Shown here: piece by piece, positions 13,601-28,600 of the stretch | Layout: every line of letters begins with the position of its first letter | How positions within the stretch are numbered: the stretch's first letter is position 1 | NCBI RefSeq assembly: GCF_030867095.1 | Contig: NC_081824.1 | Location: 345,706,203-345,770,202 of the forward strand | Reading direction: 5' to 3' | DNA length: 64,000 bases | DNA from: Alligator mississippiensis | Lineage: Eukaryota; Chordata; Crocodylia; Alligatoridae | Program-made: the position numbers and the translations under genes | The notes under the pieces: generated by a model | What the model was told of the DNA's origin: nothing | Seen by the model: the letters and a program-made list of their open reading frames with translations, nothing else | Database searches by the model: none

Positions 13601-16600
13601 TTAATGAAGCTGAATTAGTCACTTGCACAATGGTCTCTTTATGTTTAGGTATCCATGATTTCAAAGAGTTTAGTCTGCTTTTATTAATGTCAGTCCCAGA
13701 GTTTTCTTTGATCTTTATCCTGCTCCCATGAAGTTAGTGTGAGCCTCTACATTTTTATAGCCGCAGGGAAAATAAAATTACATATTTGTCATGAGCACTT
13801 TAGCTGAAAGTACAGCTATGTTTAAACAGAAACAACAGAAGTGAAAGAATCTGCCAAAATAACACTTCTGCAGCATAAAACATATCCATTTTTAATGTTT
13901 ATTTGTTAGTCATTGTCATAAATGTTATTAAGGGTATTGCAAGTAAATGTTTGTTTCCTGTGTTCTGAATTTCTTGGGCTTTTTACAAAAGTAGGGTTTA
14001 TATTCTGTGTGTTGAGAGGAAACAAATCCTTTCAAGAATATTCTTGGCTTCTGTGCTGGTGGTACAACCTCCTTTCAATACACAGGACTGCTGTAGGCCC
14101 CAGTCCTACACCAGTTTCATGCACGTGCTAATCTTTAATAACATGCATTTCCTATTGACTTCACAATGGGCTTACTCATGTAAGTAGAGGTAAATATATG
14201 TTTGCAGGATTTGAGCCTAGGTAAAATTTTGAAAAAGCATCTAAAGTTCTGTTTTTTAAAGTATTGAGACACGTTGTCCTTTATGCAAACATGTACCTAT
14301 AGATGTAAATATGTTTCTAGTGGGATTTTTGAAAGTTCCTGAGGCATTTAAGAGCCTTAAAGTTATTTTGGCAGCTAACTCCCATTACAGGCAATTTTTG
14401 AAATACCTAAGGCCCACATCCTTAGAACTATTTTTGAAAATCGTTATCAATTGCTTTAAACTAAAATTTCTTACTTTGCTAAATAGAAGTTTCCTTCCCT
14501 TTTAAGAAATAATTTTAAAATGTGTGATTTTTAAATAAACATCAACACTGAGGAGGATTTCTATATTGCTTTATTTTTGCTTTTTACGTGTCTTCATCTT
14601 TTTCTCAGGTGTTTTTGTTTTGACTCAGATTATTAACATGTTCCGGACAATTCCCCTAACATTCAAGGACCAGTTTATCATTGCTTATGGAGGTCTCCGA
14701 GGAGCCATCTGTTTTTCTCTTGTATTTCTGCTCCCTGCTGCTGTGTTTCCTAGAAAGAAATTGTTCATCACTTCTGTTATTGTGGTGATATTCTTTACAG
14801 TTTTCATTCAGGTGAGACCTCTCCTACTGCTAGGCTTTATCTTACTGATAGTTTGTGAGTAAGTGGGAAAGAGAAACAGAAATTTTCATCTTCCTGAGTG
14901 AACCATTTTCAAAGGGTACCACTGACTTTGTCTTCTTATCTCACACAAAAATGCTGTGTTGTCAGTAGCCAGCTCTTAGCTACTTATGGTAATATGTAAG
15001 GAGCATTAAGTATTTAAGTGGCAGTGAAGATGGGGTAGAGATTAAAGATAATCTAGGCATGGCCCAAAACTAAAAGACTACTTTGTCTCAGTTTTTAATT
15101 GGTATGATGATACCGAACATGGAAGCAAATGACAGGGCATATAAATGGAAATTACCATAGTTGAGGGAGAAGCAAAAGTCAAAGATGTAATGCAATCAAG
15201 TGAGGGCCTAGATAATCAGCATCCCCAAATTCTGAAAGAACTAAGGAAACATGGATTTTCCAGTACAATAGGAAGTACTTTAAGAAGTTGGAGTTGGAGG
15301 GCAGCCATATAGTTGGAGAATTGCAAATGTTGTTCCTATATTTAAGAAGGTTGAAATAAAGAGATTTAGGCAACTGTAGGCCTGTTATTCTGACCTCAGC
15401 AGTATTGAAACTTTGGAAGGAATTTTGAATGAAAAAATTATTAAAGTCCAGGAGTTAGAAAGAATACAGGATGAATTGTAACATGGGTTTAGCAAAGTTT
15501 TATTGTGCCAGACTAATTTATTATCTATTTTTATTAATGAAAGAGATTAGTTTCTAAATAAGGAAGATGCGGTAAAAATAATCTATCTGCCCTTCAGTAA
15601 AGCATTTGATATGGGTGCCACATGGGTGTTTATTAATTCAAATAAGGAAGATGTATTTTGGTACCCCCAGTGTTGGTGGCAGTGGGGAGTGCTCAAAAGG
15701 AAGGCTAGTAGGTTTGAGGCATGTTAATACCGCAGTTCCACAAGGACTGGTTTTGGAACAAATCTTGTTTAATGTTTTCATTTTTTACATTGGCACAAAA
15801 AGTATGGCTTGGTTGATTGAATTTTCATATGACACACAATTGGAAGCATACAGGAAAAACTGGATGACTTTGGGGACAAAAGTAATGGCAATAGAATGAA
15901 ATGCAATAGGTCAAAATGCAGTCATATACCTGGGGATTAGACATGAGAATTTATGCTGTAAACTAAGGGCTTATCGGTTGGAGGAGAAAGACCTGGACAT
16001 TTTAGCTAATAGCATGATGATGATGACTGAGCCACCCATGTAATGAGGGTTTAAAGAAGGCAAATGCAATCTTAGGATGTGTCAAGTGAGTTACTTCCAA
16101 TAGAGAAGAGGAAGTATTAGTGCCCTTGTTCTAGGGTGATTGTGGAAACGCAGAGTCTGTCATAATGAAGGAGACTAAAATATCTTGGCTTGTTTAGTTA
16201 TGAAAAATGAAGGCAGACAGAAGAGACTGCTGGCTAAAACACATTGAAAAGGAAATGATGTAAACAGCAGGAATGGGCTAATGGGCCATATTGACAAAAA
16301 ATAAATTGGTATATGCAGTGGTCATGAATAAATATCGGCTGGAAATTAGAAGAAGGTTTCAGTGAGATTCTGCAGCAGCTTTCCAGTAGGAGTTGTGGGG
16401 GCGAGGGGGACTGAACTCATAAGAACATAAGAACTCAGTCACTCGGGAGATCTCTTGGAGTATTATGTTTCTGGTTTTCTAAAATGAAAGACACTTCTTT
16501 CGCAGATATTTTTTTAAATCACAGCGAATCAGATTGGACTAATCAGAAGTTTCTGCCTTCCTTGGGAATAACCAATCAATATACAATATTAAATAAAAAT

Positions 16601-19600
16601 TCCAGTTTTTGCCTGTTGTTGAGGATTAACTTTAAATTTATTATTTGGTCAGCCCTGAGCTTCAAGTTCTAAAACAATAGCTTAACATATTTGTGTTTTA
16701 AATGAAGCAAGATTTGTTTCTGGTTTAATTAAACAATTATTAACTTGACAGGCCCTGTCAGTAGCATGCCATTGTTCCTTGAAGCCACTTTTTCAAAGTT
16801 TTTTATTATTAAGTCCATAAGAAAAACTACTACATTTTTTTTCTTATAGTCATCAGTTGTTTCTTTAGCTCTGGAGATTCCCTTTATTTCCACTCATGTG
16901 TTAGTGGGACTGCATTTTGTGTAGCACACAGCTAACTAAATGCACTGCCTGCTAACCACAGGGGTAAATGCATTTTTACTATATTTATACATTTATGCTT
17001 GTCTCTTGGAAAGAAAGAGGGTGCACCCAGAACTCAGTTTTACAACTTTGAGTGACTGAAAGAAATTGACTGAAATATTTTTCTTTTTTTTTATGGCTCT
17101 GGGCAAGCAAGGAAATATTTGCTGTTTGTTTTGCTTTGTTTTTCTGGACAGGGGATAACAATTCGTCCCCTGGTGGAGTTTCTTGATGTGAAGAGGTCAA
17201 ACAAAAAACAGCCAGTTGTCAGTGAAGAAATTTACAATCGGGTATGTCTGAGCTTTGATGTCCTAGGGTAAATCCTGGAGTGAAATATGTAGCAAAGTGT
17301 GTAGTGATGTCAGTGATGCCAGGCTAAAATATGCTACAGAGAGAGCTATTATTTTGGATTTCATTTCCAGTTCTGAAGTAGTGTGAACATTTTATATAAT
17401 ATGTGATCAATATATGATTACTTAAAGTGTTTGTTTTGTAAATTATTGATCTGCTATGTTAAATTTATTTTCCTTTATTCTTGATCATGAGTTATGCATG
17501 AATTTCTTTAAGTTTTTAAAGCACGCCTAGCTAAGAAAATGTACAACCAGTTTCACTAAATCAAGACAGATCTGGCTGAAATTCTGTAAACCCCTCAAAG
17601 ATAAAACTTTAAGCCAGTTTCTCTGACTCCCATCAGTTTCTCTATGTATCTATCTCGAATACTTACATGTCCTCCACTATAAGTGTGGTTTCTAAGCACC
17701 TCACAGTCTTTAAAATATATTTATAGATTGCCTGTCAGCTAATGAAGGGTTTAACTTAGAGCAATAATAATCCTTGTTTTACAGATGGGGGAATGAGGTA
17801 CACAGTCTTAAGGGCCAGATGTAACAATCAAACTTAGGTGCTATACAACTTAGGGCAAGAATGTGGTTCTATTCTACACTGCTCAAGTCCCTGAAATAAA
17901 GTACCATGTGCCTACTTTTTTTAAATGCCATCATCTTAGCCTTAAGACTAAGTCACAAAAAGCAGCAGGTAACATAAAGAAATAGATTTTTGTTTGTGTT
18001 AAGTGATTCTCAGGGGCTTGAGCAGCGTGGAATAAGATCACACTTGTGTGATGGAGAATGATCCACAAAATAACCTATAGGTGGGTTACTGTCTTGGAAG
18101 AGAGGAGTTGTGAATTTTGAGTCAAGTCAGGAAGAAGAGGGGACTGAATCAATGTCTTTCATTCCCATTGCAAGTGGTCAAACTGGTAGTCCATTATATA
18201 AAAATAGTTTCCACTCCCTTCTGCTGTTCTTTAAAAGAAAGTGGTAACCATAGCTGCATTCTGTGAGGGGTCCTGCCCTATATTGTGTGCCAAGCATACA
18301 GGTAGAATACCTACAGGAGTGAGTCCTTTTGGGAACTTGGGTTAAGGAATTCCTGGATCCTGACTGGGCATAGGCCTGGAGTTCTTCAGCCATGTCAAGG
18401 CTAGGGAAGTTCTGGGTACCTGGAGAACATTAAAGGCATCTATGCAGTTTAGATACTTCCCAGGTTAGATAACAACTGAGCCAGGACTTTCAGGATCATA
18501 GATTTAGATGTAGACACACACATTCTACCCAAGTTCTTTGTATTGGAATGATTTTTAAGTGACTTTTTCCAAGGCCTCCAAAGAAAAGGTGTAGTGGAGA
18601 AGAGAATTACACACTCGTTTCTTGAGTCCTAGGCTAGTTGGGTTGGGAGGAGATTGCAGGTAGGGGATAGATGGCCTGGATTTTAGCTTTGGGGCAACAG
18701 GTGGGGATAGACCACAAAGGTTGGAGCTGGGTCACAGGATCAAAAAAGTTGAAAGCTGCTGCTCACTCTGTAAGAACTAGATCACTCTGTCTTATCAACT
18801 AAATAATTCTAAACAAGTTGTAGTGACAGTAGGGATTTGATTTGGAATCCATTTATTTAAGCTAAAGAAATGTTTTCAATATTAACAAGACCCCTGTGAT
18901 TGAACTAAGCTAAAGAGGCATCTCCAAGAGCATGTTAAGCTATCTCTACAAGAACTGGTAATGAACCTGCAATTTTTGCCTTTAGTTCTTTGATCACGTG
19001 AAGGCTGGAATAGAAGATGTATGTGGACATTGGGGTCACAACTTTTGGAGAGATAAGTAAGTATTAATTAAAACTCTCACTGGATAAGCTAAACTAAGCT
19101 GGTTGAGTGTACAAGCTACATAAGCAGCATTCTGGGCAATGTTTCCTCCTCACCATTATACTCCTGAGTGTGTTTGGAAAGTGTAAATTACACAGAGAGA
19201 AAGAAGAGTGAAAAGAAAATAGTTTTACAAAACCACAAGCAAACAACAAATACTCCAGCCTGGTTTAAAAATCCAACTTTCTGACCTCCAGAGGTGGGAT
19301 TCTAAGCACTACCCTTTCTCTCAATCTCTTATGAGGCTCTCTTAGAGGTTCCTCAGCCTGCCTTGCTACTTGAATACATAGCATTGCTGAAGCAAATCAT
19401 TAGCTTCCTGCTTGTTCGAAACCTAACGTAGTCTTTGAACACCTTCACAGAAAGATGTCAGAACTAGTAAACTTGACGTGCCTGGAAGATTTTAATGGTA
19501 GGCTATCTGGATGGGGGAGAGTAGTGGATATAACTTGACTTCAGCAAGGGTTTTGACACTCCCCCACAACATTCTCATTAACAAGCTAAGGAAATATGGA

Positions 19601-22600
19601 CTAAAGTACTATCTGGTGGATATACATAACTGGTTATTACTTAGTCATGTGGGGGGAGGGGGCACTAAGCCATGGCACAGAAGTATAGGAGTGGATATGG
19701 GCCCCTAGGCCCACCCACAAATTGTGCCCCCTAGACTCAGGAGGCACCAGTCACCCTGATCCACCATGTGGAACTTCTCCATCAGGAAGGCTTGAGGCAG
19801 ACCCCTTTCAGCAGACCCTGTAAGCGGGTAGGGTTTGGATTTTCTCCTGAGTGGTGGGAAACCTTCTTGGTTTTAATACCTGTTCTGAATCTGAGAGAGA
19901 GAGTGAATTGGAGGTTGGGTCTCTTATCTTCCAGGTGAAGGTGGGACATTTTCTTTCTCTCCTTCCTTTTTTTTTTGTTTGAAGCCTGTTTCATTTTTCA
20001 GAAAAGAATGAAAGATTCATAGAAAGGAAGTGATGAGGAGTGTGACCATAGCTTAGTGGTTAGGACCTTCACTTGCGCAGCAGATCTGCGTGCCAGTTTC
20101 CTCTTCGTAGAGGAACATCATGAACAGGAGAGCCTGATAGCAAGCCAACCCAGAATATTCCCTAGGATGGCAGCGGGGCACCTTCATGGAAGAAGTGCTT
20201 ATAAATGCCATAAGGCAGAAGTGTCAAACTCATCTGGACCTGTGGGATGCTGCATGCAGCACAGGCCCCAGACTAGCTGGAGTGGGTAGCAGAGGAGCAC
20301 TTGATCCAGCATATGGGGGACCACTTTGGCCATTTTGGGATGGTGCTGAACATGGTGTTTACTCCAGCCATTGCAGGACTTGCACTGCACATGGTTTTCA
20401 TCTCAGACTGCCTGGTGTGGCTGCTATGTGGCTCACATCCTGGACCAGCCAGAGCTGGCACTGTGGGTGTTGCATCTGGCCTGCAGTGGAGAGGACCTAG
20501 ACTGGCTCCATGTGGGGCCGGCACCAAGGGCCAGATAATGTAGCTCTGCAGGCCGTATCTTTGACCCCCTGTCCAAACTTGAGCTTCCTATATTTCAAGT
20601 GAATGTTCTGATGCTGAGTTGTTGACTAAAATGAGAACCCCTGTGAAAACAAGTCAAGTTCTGAAAAAAGTTTTGCTTGTGAAACTATTTGGCCAATTTC
20701 ACCCTTATTGGGTAGGCTGACACTGCATTTTTGTAACTAAAACATTTAGCAGAAAAATACACTCCTGCTCTAATCCATATTGTTACAGTTAGTACCCAGG
20801 TAGGATTACTACTACTACTACAGTAAAGGGGAACATTTCTAAGGGAACTGAGGTTTGTCAGGAAGCTAAATGTTCAGAGTAGAAAATGCACAGAGTTCTA
20901 GGCAAGGCAGTTTGCATGCTGTTTCAGTAAATGTTTACTGTTCCCTTTGGCTCTCATAAAAACAGGTAATTAAAAATAGGAATTGTTAATAGCCTAAGGT
21001 AGTTAAAAGGAAAGGTCTCTGTTAGGAAATACTCACCTGAATGTATGAGTCAGTACAGGCCATTCAAATGGAAACTGATGAACTTGACCTTTGTTAAGGC
21101 AACCTTTGTTACCTCATTCATGAATATGTAAGATTGGCAAGGCCAGAAATACACCCAGGGTGAGTAATCTTCATCCCCAGCAAAAGCATAATTCATTTCC
21201 TTAACTATTTACAGTAAACTAACTGGTAGGGCTGGTTTGCCTCTCACATAGGCTTTCACAGCATCTGACAAAGTGTTTGTAACCTGTGAAAACTTATGTC
21301 TCTCTGAGTTAGCTGATAAGGCACCACCCTGGTCTGAGTTCTGCCTGACTTGAGACTAACATAGCTAACTACCTCTCTCTACAGGTTTATAAAGTTTGAC
21401 AAAAAATATATACGGAGACTTCTGATCCGGGAAAACCAGCCCAAATCTAGCATTGTCTCTCTGTATAAGAAACTGGAAATAAAACATGCCATTGAGATGG
21501 CAGAGAGTGGGATGATAAGCACAGTCCCATCTTTAGCTTCTCTCACGTAAGTAAATCTGGTGTGAATGAGTCTCAGTGTTGGGCTCTCTGAAATCTATCA
21601 GGCAATTTGTGCACAAAAAGAATCTCTTCTTAAATAAATGCTTGTAACCTAATGGTATTGATGTGAAATTACAGTGTTATCCACAGCAAATTTGAAAGAA
21701 ATGCCATCAAAAGAGTAATTTCACCCCTTCCCCGAGTTTTTGGGGTCAGTGAGGCAGAACCCCCATCTAAGAGAAATTGAGGAAGTTGTATACAGTATTT
21801 GGCCTGAAAGTGAAATCAGACCTGGGTGCTCTCAGGTTGCAGAGATTTATTAGGTCATTTACAACACTGAAAGTGTTAACTGGATTTCTGAGCCAACGTC
21901 TGCACCTCTGAAAACAACTTGAGGGATATCTTGAGAAGTATCTCAATCAAATGCGTTGTTTAATCCAATTTGTATAGTGTTTGGAAGCAGTGAATACGGA
22001 GTTGCTAGTGTCGGCATTGATTGAAATGGAGTGATTTTGCTCTTCATCCTTTTTTATCCTTTTTTTCTTTTGTTTCCACATAATATTGTTTTTATTTTTA
22101 AGGAAGAAGATGTTTATATTTTATCATCGGGTATTAGAAATATCTTTCTGTTTTTGTGTTTTTGTTTTTAATGTGCAACAGTGACTACCGGGAATTAAAA
22201 GTGAAAGTAAAGCCACTTTCCTCTGCTGAAATGGAAAATATGCGGGATATTTTAACAAAGAACCTCTATCAAATACGCCAGCGGGTAAGGTTGAAGTTGG
22301 ATGCATCAGGCCGTCCTTCTCAATTTTGAATGTATATGTATGCATGTCATTGGATTAGATCCTTTGCGGCTGTAAGGCAGCATATAACTTCCAGTGATCC
22401 GGTGGGCCCAACATTTAAGCATCCAAATGGAACTGCCTCATATCTGTGAGAATTCTCCTCTTTTATATTCACAATAATATATTAAGGCTGTTTTCTGTAA
22501 CTTGCTTACTTGCTCTTACACCTCTAAATATGCAGTAAATATTACTGTGATCTACACTGGCATAGACCCCAGTGAATCCCAAACCCAGTTTTTTCCTACT

Positions 22601-25600
22601 TATGTCATGTCTATATTTTGGACAGTTCTTGATTGAAATTTACTCTTTTTGTTTCTTACTAGTGGAAAATGTTTAGAAGTGGTGCTTGTTTCAGCCTGCT
22701 AGAAGGAAGTGATTCCCCTTGGTGACTGATTTTGTTATTTTCAAATATGCAATCCCTACTGAATGATGAGCCTGGTGAAATCACTGCATTAAGCCAGCTT
22801 TTTCTAATTCCTTTTTTTTTTTTTTTTAGTTTCACTTTTTTCATGTTTTGACAGGTCCAGTGAATCCAGGTACCAAACGTAATGCCTGCAGAACCAGTGA
22901 CTAGACAAACATTGACATAATCACTCAGTTTCTCTTTAATCTATTTTAATAGGTTTTAGTTTGCAAATTATTTTATGATACCTATTGAAACATTAAAGCA
23001 AATAGTGCATGTTGTGCTCTCTGTAATGTTCAATACATTTGTCACTGTGCTTTTTGATATGTGACCACCATCTTTGTATTTCAGACACTGTCATATAACA
23101 GACATAGCCTGACTGCAGATGCAAGTGAAAAACAAGCGAAAGAAATTCTTATCCGTCGCCGGCACAGCCTGAGGGAAAGCATTAGAAAAAGCTACAGTCT
23201 GTCTAGGGAGAGACCGGTACTTGTTTTTTAACCTGTTCATAAAAAAGAGTTCTTTGTATCTAAGTATCTTTCTTTCAGGGAATTTTTTGAGAAAAACTTG
23301 GGCTTTCTATTGTACCTTTAATTTTTAAGAGCCCCAACAAATTTCATAGATACTGAGGTAGGAGTGATGTTGAGGTAGAAAATCAAGCTGTAGGATTCTC
23401 TATAGCATTGTGAAGAGGAGACCTTTTGACTAAAGAACCACTATTTGAATAGCCCCCTATTTGAAAAGTGGTTCTTTAATATCAATGAGGTGAAGGCACT
23501 ACCTCAGTGTTTAAGATTAATAAATGGCATGATATTCAGTATATGTCAACATCGAGAAATGTAAAGTGCTCCACCTTGGGACGAGCAACCCCCAACACAC
23601 CTACAGGCTTGGCGACACCAAACTGACTAGCACCATGAATGAAAGGGACCTTGGGGTAATAATAGACTACAGTATGAATATGAGCCGTCAGTGCGATGCT
23701 GTAGCCAGTAGAGCAAATAATACTCTGGCGTGCATCAATTGATGCATCTCCAGCAAAATCAAGGAGGTGATTCTTCCGCTCTACTCAGCACTGGTGAGAC
23801 CGCAGCTGGAGTACTGCATCCAGTTCTGGGCACCGCACTTTAACAAGGACGTGGACAAGCTTGAGAGAGTCCAGAAAAGAGCCACCTGTATGATCAGAGT
23901 CTTCAAAGGCAAGCCATATGAGGAAAGGCTGAGGGATCTGGGACTCTTCAGCCTGAGGAAAAGAAAGCTGAGAGGGGACCTGATAGCAGCTTACTGCTAC
24001 ACTAGAGGAGTACATCAAGGGCTCGGTGAGCAACTGTTCACCAGCGCACCCAAGGGGAAAACCAGAAGTAATGGCCACAAACTCCTGGAAGACCGATTCA
24101 GGCTCAACATTAGGAAAAACTTCTTCACAGTCAGGGTGGCCAGACTGTGGAATAAGCTCCCTCCAGAGGTGGTGCAATCACCTACCTTGGAAATCTTCAA
24201 AAGGAGACTGGAAGGTCACCTTGCTGGGGTCACCTGACCCCCAGTTATCTTTCCTGCTTGGTGCAGGGGGGCTGGACCCGATGATCTTCCAAGGTCCCTT
24301 CCAGCCTTACAATCTATAAATATTCAGCATCCAATGATGACAGTTTTGTTACAGAGTAAGCACAGACCTCAGACTAATGTTGAAAGGACTTATGTAGTCC
24401 TTCCAGCAGAGGACTTACCTGATAACTGCTTCAAACTCAGTCTTTCAGTCTTGCCAGAGACAAAAAAATTAACTAGTCTCTGAGTGTTTATTTTCATGTT
24501 CCAAGTGTACTTACTAATTACAGTACTCATTGTTACAGTTGTCCTTTACAGTAGAGACCAGAATGGCAAGGTCAGGAATCATTGCATCTTATCATTACTG
24601 AAGCTATTTTGACATATACTGTAACTTCTTTTGGAATGACCTTTCTATCATTATAGCTATCTTTACATATTGCTTCTATCATATTAGTGACTGATTTACT
24701 GGCCAGGATTGATAGAAGGGCCTGAAGGATGAAGGCATTTTCAGGGTGGAACTAAAAAAAACAGTGTGTAAGAGAGGTCTTTGAAATGCATGAACTGTAG
24801 CTTTAGCAGTAATTGATCTTTAAACAATGCTTGAGTATTGTTCTTATACTTAACCAGCTCACCGCCCACTCAGTGCTCATGAGCAGCAGCACAGTATCCA
24901 GAGAAGAAAAATGACTAATAGGAAATGGTTTTCAGTTTCATGTGTCCTTCGTGTGAGAGGCTAGGCTTTTCTGTGATATCTTTTATCAGACCAACTGTAT
25001 AGTTGGGAGAGCTGTTGGATAAGTTTTCAGGCATCAAGTACTCTTCCTCAGGTCTAAGACATTCTGTTTGGCACTTGCATTTGCTGAACCTGCCAATACT
25101 TAAAAGGTTAGACCTGAGGAATGGCACTTGATGTCTTAAAGCTTGTCAGACAGGTGTTCCAACTGCACAATTGATTCTGTAAAAACCTAAAACCAAAACA
25201 AACAAAACCCAAAAATACTCACCTCTCATACATGTCCTGGACCATCACAGTTGCAACAACATTCCAACCCTACTACACATGTCATATGGAGATGCAACAA
25301 CGAGTGAGATGAACAAATGGGGAAAAATATCTAAAGGCTTTTCAAAACTTTAAACTTTGTTTGGTGCCCTTTTAAGAATTAAACGATAGGTATTCTTGAG
25401 AAATTATAAACAAATTGAGAGAGAGTATGAAAACATGGACAAATTACAGTGAGGTGAGGGATGACAGAACTTTACTATCCATCAGCTGCTCCATGTTAAC
25501 TGCTGACATGCAAATGATTTCTCTCCAGTAAGTAAAATATAACTTGCAATAGCTTGCCTATCAAGGAAAGAGGATAAACCACCACAGGTTAGTTTACATT

Positions 25601-28600
25601 TACTATGGGGTGACAAGCATATGGTGCATGAGCAATTACTGTAGAGCAGCTGAGGCATGGAAATTCCCAGCACCCATTTACCTCCCGCCATGTGAGGACA
25701 CATGACAATTGAATTGTTCCCAGTCATCACAGATTGTGTGTGAAGTGCTGTGTGGTAGGAGTGAGCACCCAGCCCAGTATGCCTTGCAGTGGGCGCATTG
25801 AGGGTGGGGAGTGGAGCACTTGCACCTATGCTTAGGGAGTTTCAGGTGGTGGGTGATTTGTGGCTGGGGGTATTTTCACTTTTCTTTTGTTCCTTATCTC
25901 CTAAACATGAGTTCAGTAAACTTCAGTTGCCAGCAATTGACTGAAATCTGCAGCATGCTTGCCTGACTTTGGGTGGCTAGAGAGGAGAGGGAAGTCCTTG
26001 GATGTACACTTTTAGGTTCCCAAAGACTGGGAGTGGAGCATAATGAGGGACCATGGGCAAGTTGGGATTGTGGACACAGCAGGTTGTTAGCTTTTATGGA
26101 ACAAGTGTAAGAGGGCTCATTGATCAGAAAGTGCCAACAGAAGGGGGAAAAAGTGCAATAGAGTTATGGATGTGTACCAGAGTGACCAGTTGCAGTAGTC
26201 TGTGGAGTGGGGGAAGGGAATAGGGATGAAGAGTGATTCAGTGTGTGATGCCTGGAGGATGGATGAGACCCATGTCTCAGACCAGTTGGTATCCACATGT
26301 AATATTCAACCAGTTCGAAATAGTACTTGATTTTCCAGGTACACTTTTTGAACTGTTCCAGGTAGCTTTAAACCAGTTTAAAAGGCTTATATGTCTGTCT
26401 GCTTCAGGTTTAACCGGAGTTTAAATTGGTCTAAGTGCTACATGTGTCCATATCCTCAGTAGCTTCACTGTGCACCATGTCCTAACAGTCTTATCCGGAA
26501 GGACACTTCCTATCTTCAGGAGGTGCTGACTTCGCTCAGCTACAGTGCACTTCAGTGATTCAGCACTTAGGAGAAACTAAGCCTCATACAAATAAGCATA
26601 TGCTCATCTTCAAGCAGTAATCCCTCCCCAGGATTACAGACATGGATAAAGTTATTCAAGCTAAAAACAGACATCGGATTTCTCCCAGAACTAAGCCAGG
26701 GATCCTACATATGTAGGAACCCATTGTCCCACTTTAAGTGCTTCTGAAGTACTCAAGATAGTCCCAGGGAAAAAGTGTTATCTGGACTAGTTTGGGGTAG
26801 TTTTCATTCAAGCTGAGTGTCTAAACAACTATCCTGAGCCTGTTTTGATGCGAGTCAAAGCCCAGGACATCCAACCTGGGAGAAATCTGATGTCTGGTTT
26901 TACCCTATAACAGGGGTGGGCAAAATGTGGCCCATGGGCCAGATGTGGCCCGCCAGGCCATTTTGTCTGGCCCATGGGGGCCCTACAAAATTTAGAAAAT
27001 TAATATTTATCTGCCCCTGGCTGCCTGTCATGCAGCCCTTGGTGGCTTGCCAAAACTCAGTAAGCAGCCCTTTACCTGAAATAATTGGCCGCCTCTGCCC
27101 TATAAAGTACCCTGTTTAAAGGGTCAGGGCAGACAATTGTTTCTGGTCTGATGCTTTTTAGCCAGGTTTCAATTTCAAGAAAATTAAGTAACTGAGCAGT
27201 ACGGTTCCAGATGTGGCTTGTGTAGAAAGAAAGACGTATGGAAAAACTTGTGTCAGTTTGGAGTTAGTGAACATGCAGCAGCTAACTTTGGCTTTTTTGG
27301 CATATTTTCTCTAATATGGATGCATGTTAGTACTTCTCATTTTGAATTAATGGTTAAAGTTAACCTTGGGTTTCCTCTAAGTTAGCATAAACTTTTACCA
27401 CCAGAACTGAGGCAAAAGGCATGAAGATAACCATGCACATGGAAAATATAATTGTGTTAGTTAATCCCAGTCTCGTTACCAGGTTTTTTTCTCTAATCTA
27501 AACAGATCCCTTTGAACCCTCTAATGTTCATTATACTAATACTTCGTGTCATCTTCATTTATTTTTACAGGCTTCTGCTAATACAATGCGCTATCTGTCA
27601 CTGCCCAAAAATACTAAACTCCCAGAGAGACTACGAATACGAAACAAAGCAACTTTTAGAGGTAAGGGGAAGTTTTATGAAGGTCTCTTATGGTGCTACT
27701 TACATTGCACATTTTGAATGTATAAATTCTGCAGATACAGCCACAGTCCTGGGAGATAATCTTTAGCCATGCAATTATTTCCCTTCAGATCGATAGGATT
27801 GCTCACACAAGCAAAGGCTACTAGTCAAAAGGAGAATAATACACTCATTTTCATGTAGGGCCTCCCAAAAAGTTAGGTGCTGGAAAGAACAGCCTTTCTC
27901 CCTTAACCCTTCACAAGGAAGTAGTCAGGATGTAGCACAGACTTCACCCGTGCCAGTTGTCAGACAGCAGAGCAGAGGCAGCACACATGTCCTGGGTGTT
28001 GTGGGAAGAATATTAAGATACAACAAAGAGCTGTATGAATTCATCCGCTATGCAAAGGACCTGTCAGGAGAGGACAGGAAGCTGTGAAATCCAGGATTTC
28101 CACTAAATCAAAAAAATAAAAATAAAACTTTAATAAATATAACATGCTGACTCCCCAGTGGGAGCCAGTGGTCCTCGCTGCTGGGAGGGAAAGGCACCAG
28201 CTGGCACGGTGGCACGAAGGGCAGCAGACAAGATGGCTGCCCCCTTGTCCATCCTTCCCTGCTGGGTCCTTTCCACTAATTGGCATCAAGGAGCAGGATG
28301 GTACAAAGGGCAGCCAGCTATCCAGGTGGTGGCTGCCCCCGTGTCCCACCTCCCCACTGGGCCTCTTCACCAGTCAGTGCTGAGGGGCACAGCCTCTGCC
28401 AATCAGTGCCAGGGGGCAGGGTCACTGCAAAATGCCTGCAAAATTGGCTCTGTATGCCGTGAGTGGGCCACGAAAAACCCTTTGTCTCGCTGTGATTTAG
28501 GTAGGTCCCCAGTCGTGGAGCAGTGTGACTTTGTAACTTTCCATTGCACAGTCTAAGAATGAATCCCAGCTTTTTCATTACTGAGTCTTTGGGTAAATTT

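Larger units (their letters stand above)
19057..21384 (+). other. SLC9A2: SLC9A2 intron with several repeat fragments
   Basis: Contains a small CR1 reverse-transcriptase fragment (19500-19655), a SINE head (20045-20105) and a hAT element (20216-20571). Nothing recognisable in 20580-21384. Confidence 0.65.
23217..27570 (+). other. SLC9A2: SLC9A2 intron with CR1 and DNA elements
   Basis: Contains a young CR1 3' end (23545-24322), a head-to-head pair of repeat tails (24949-25290), a possible MITE (26288-26452), a mariner MITE (26664-26900) and a hAT element (26911-27097). I see nothing in 24330-24940, 25300-26280 or 27110-27570. Confidence 0.7.

Noticed and set aside
20045-20110. Possible functional tRNA gene
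   Set aside because: A and B boxes are present in outline, but the cloverleaf stems do not close; better explained as a SINE head.
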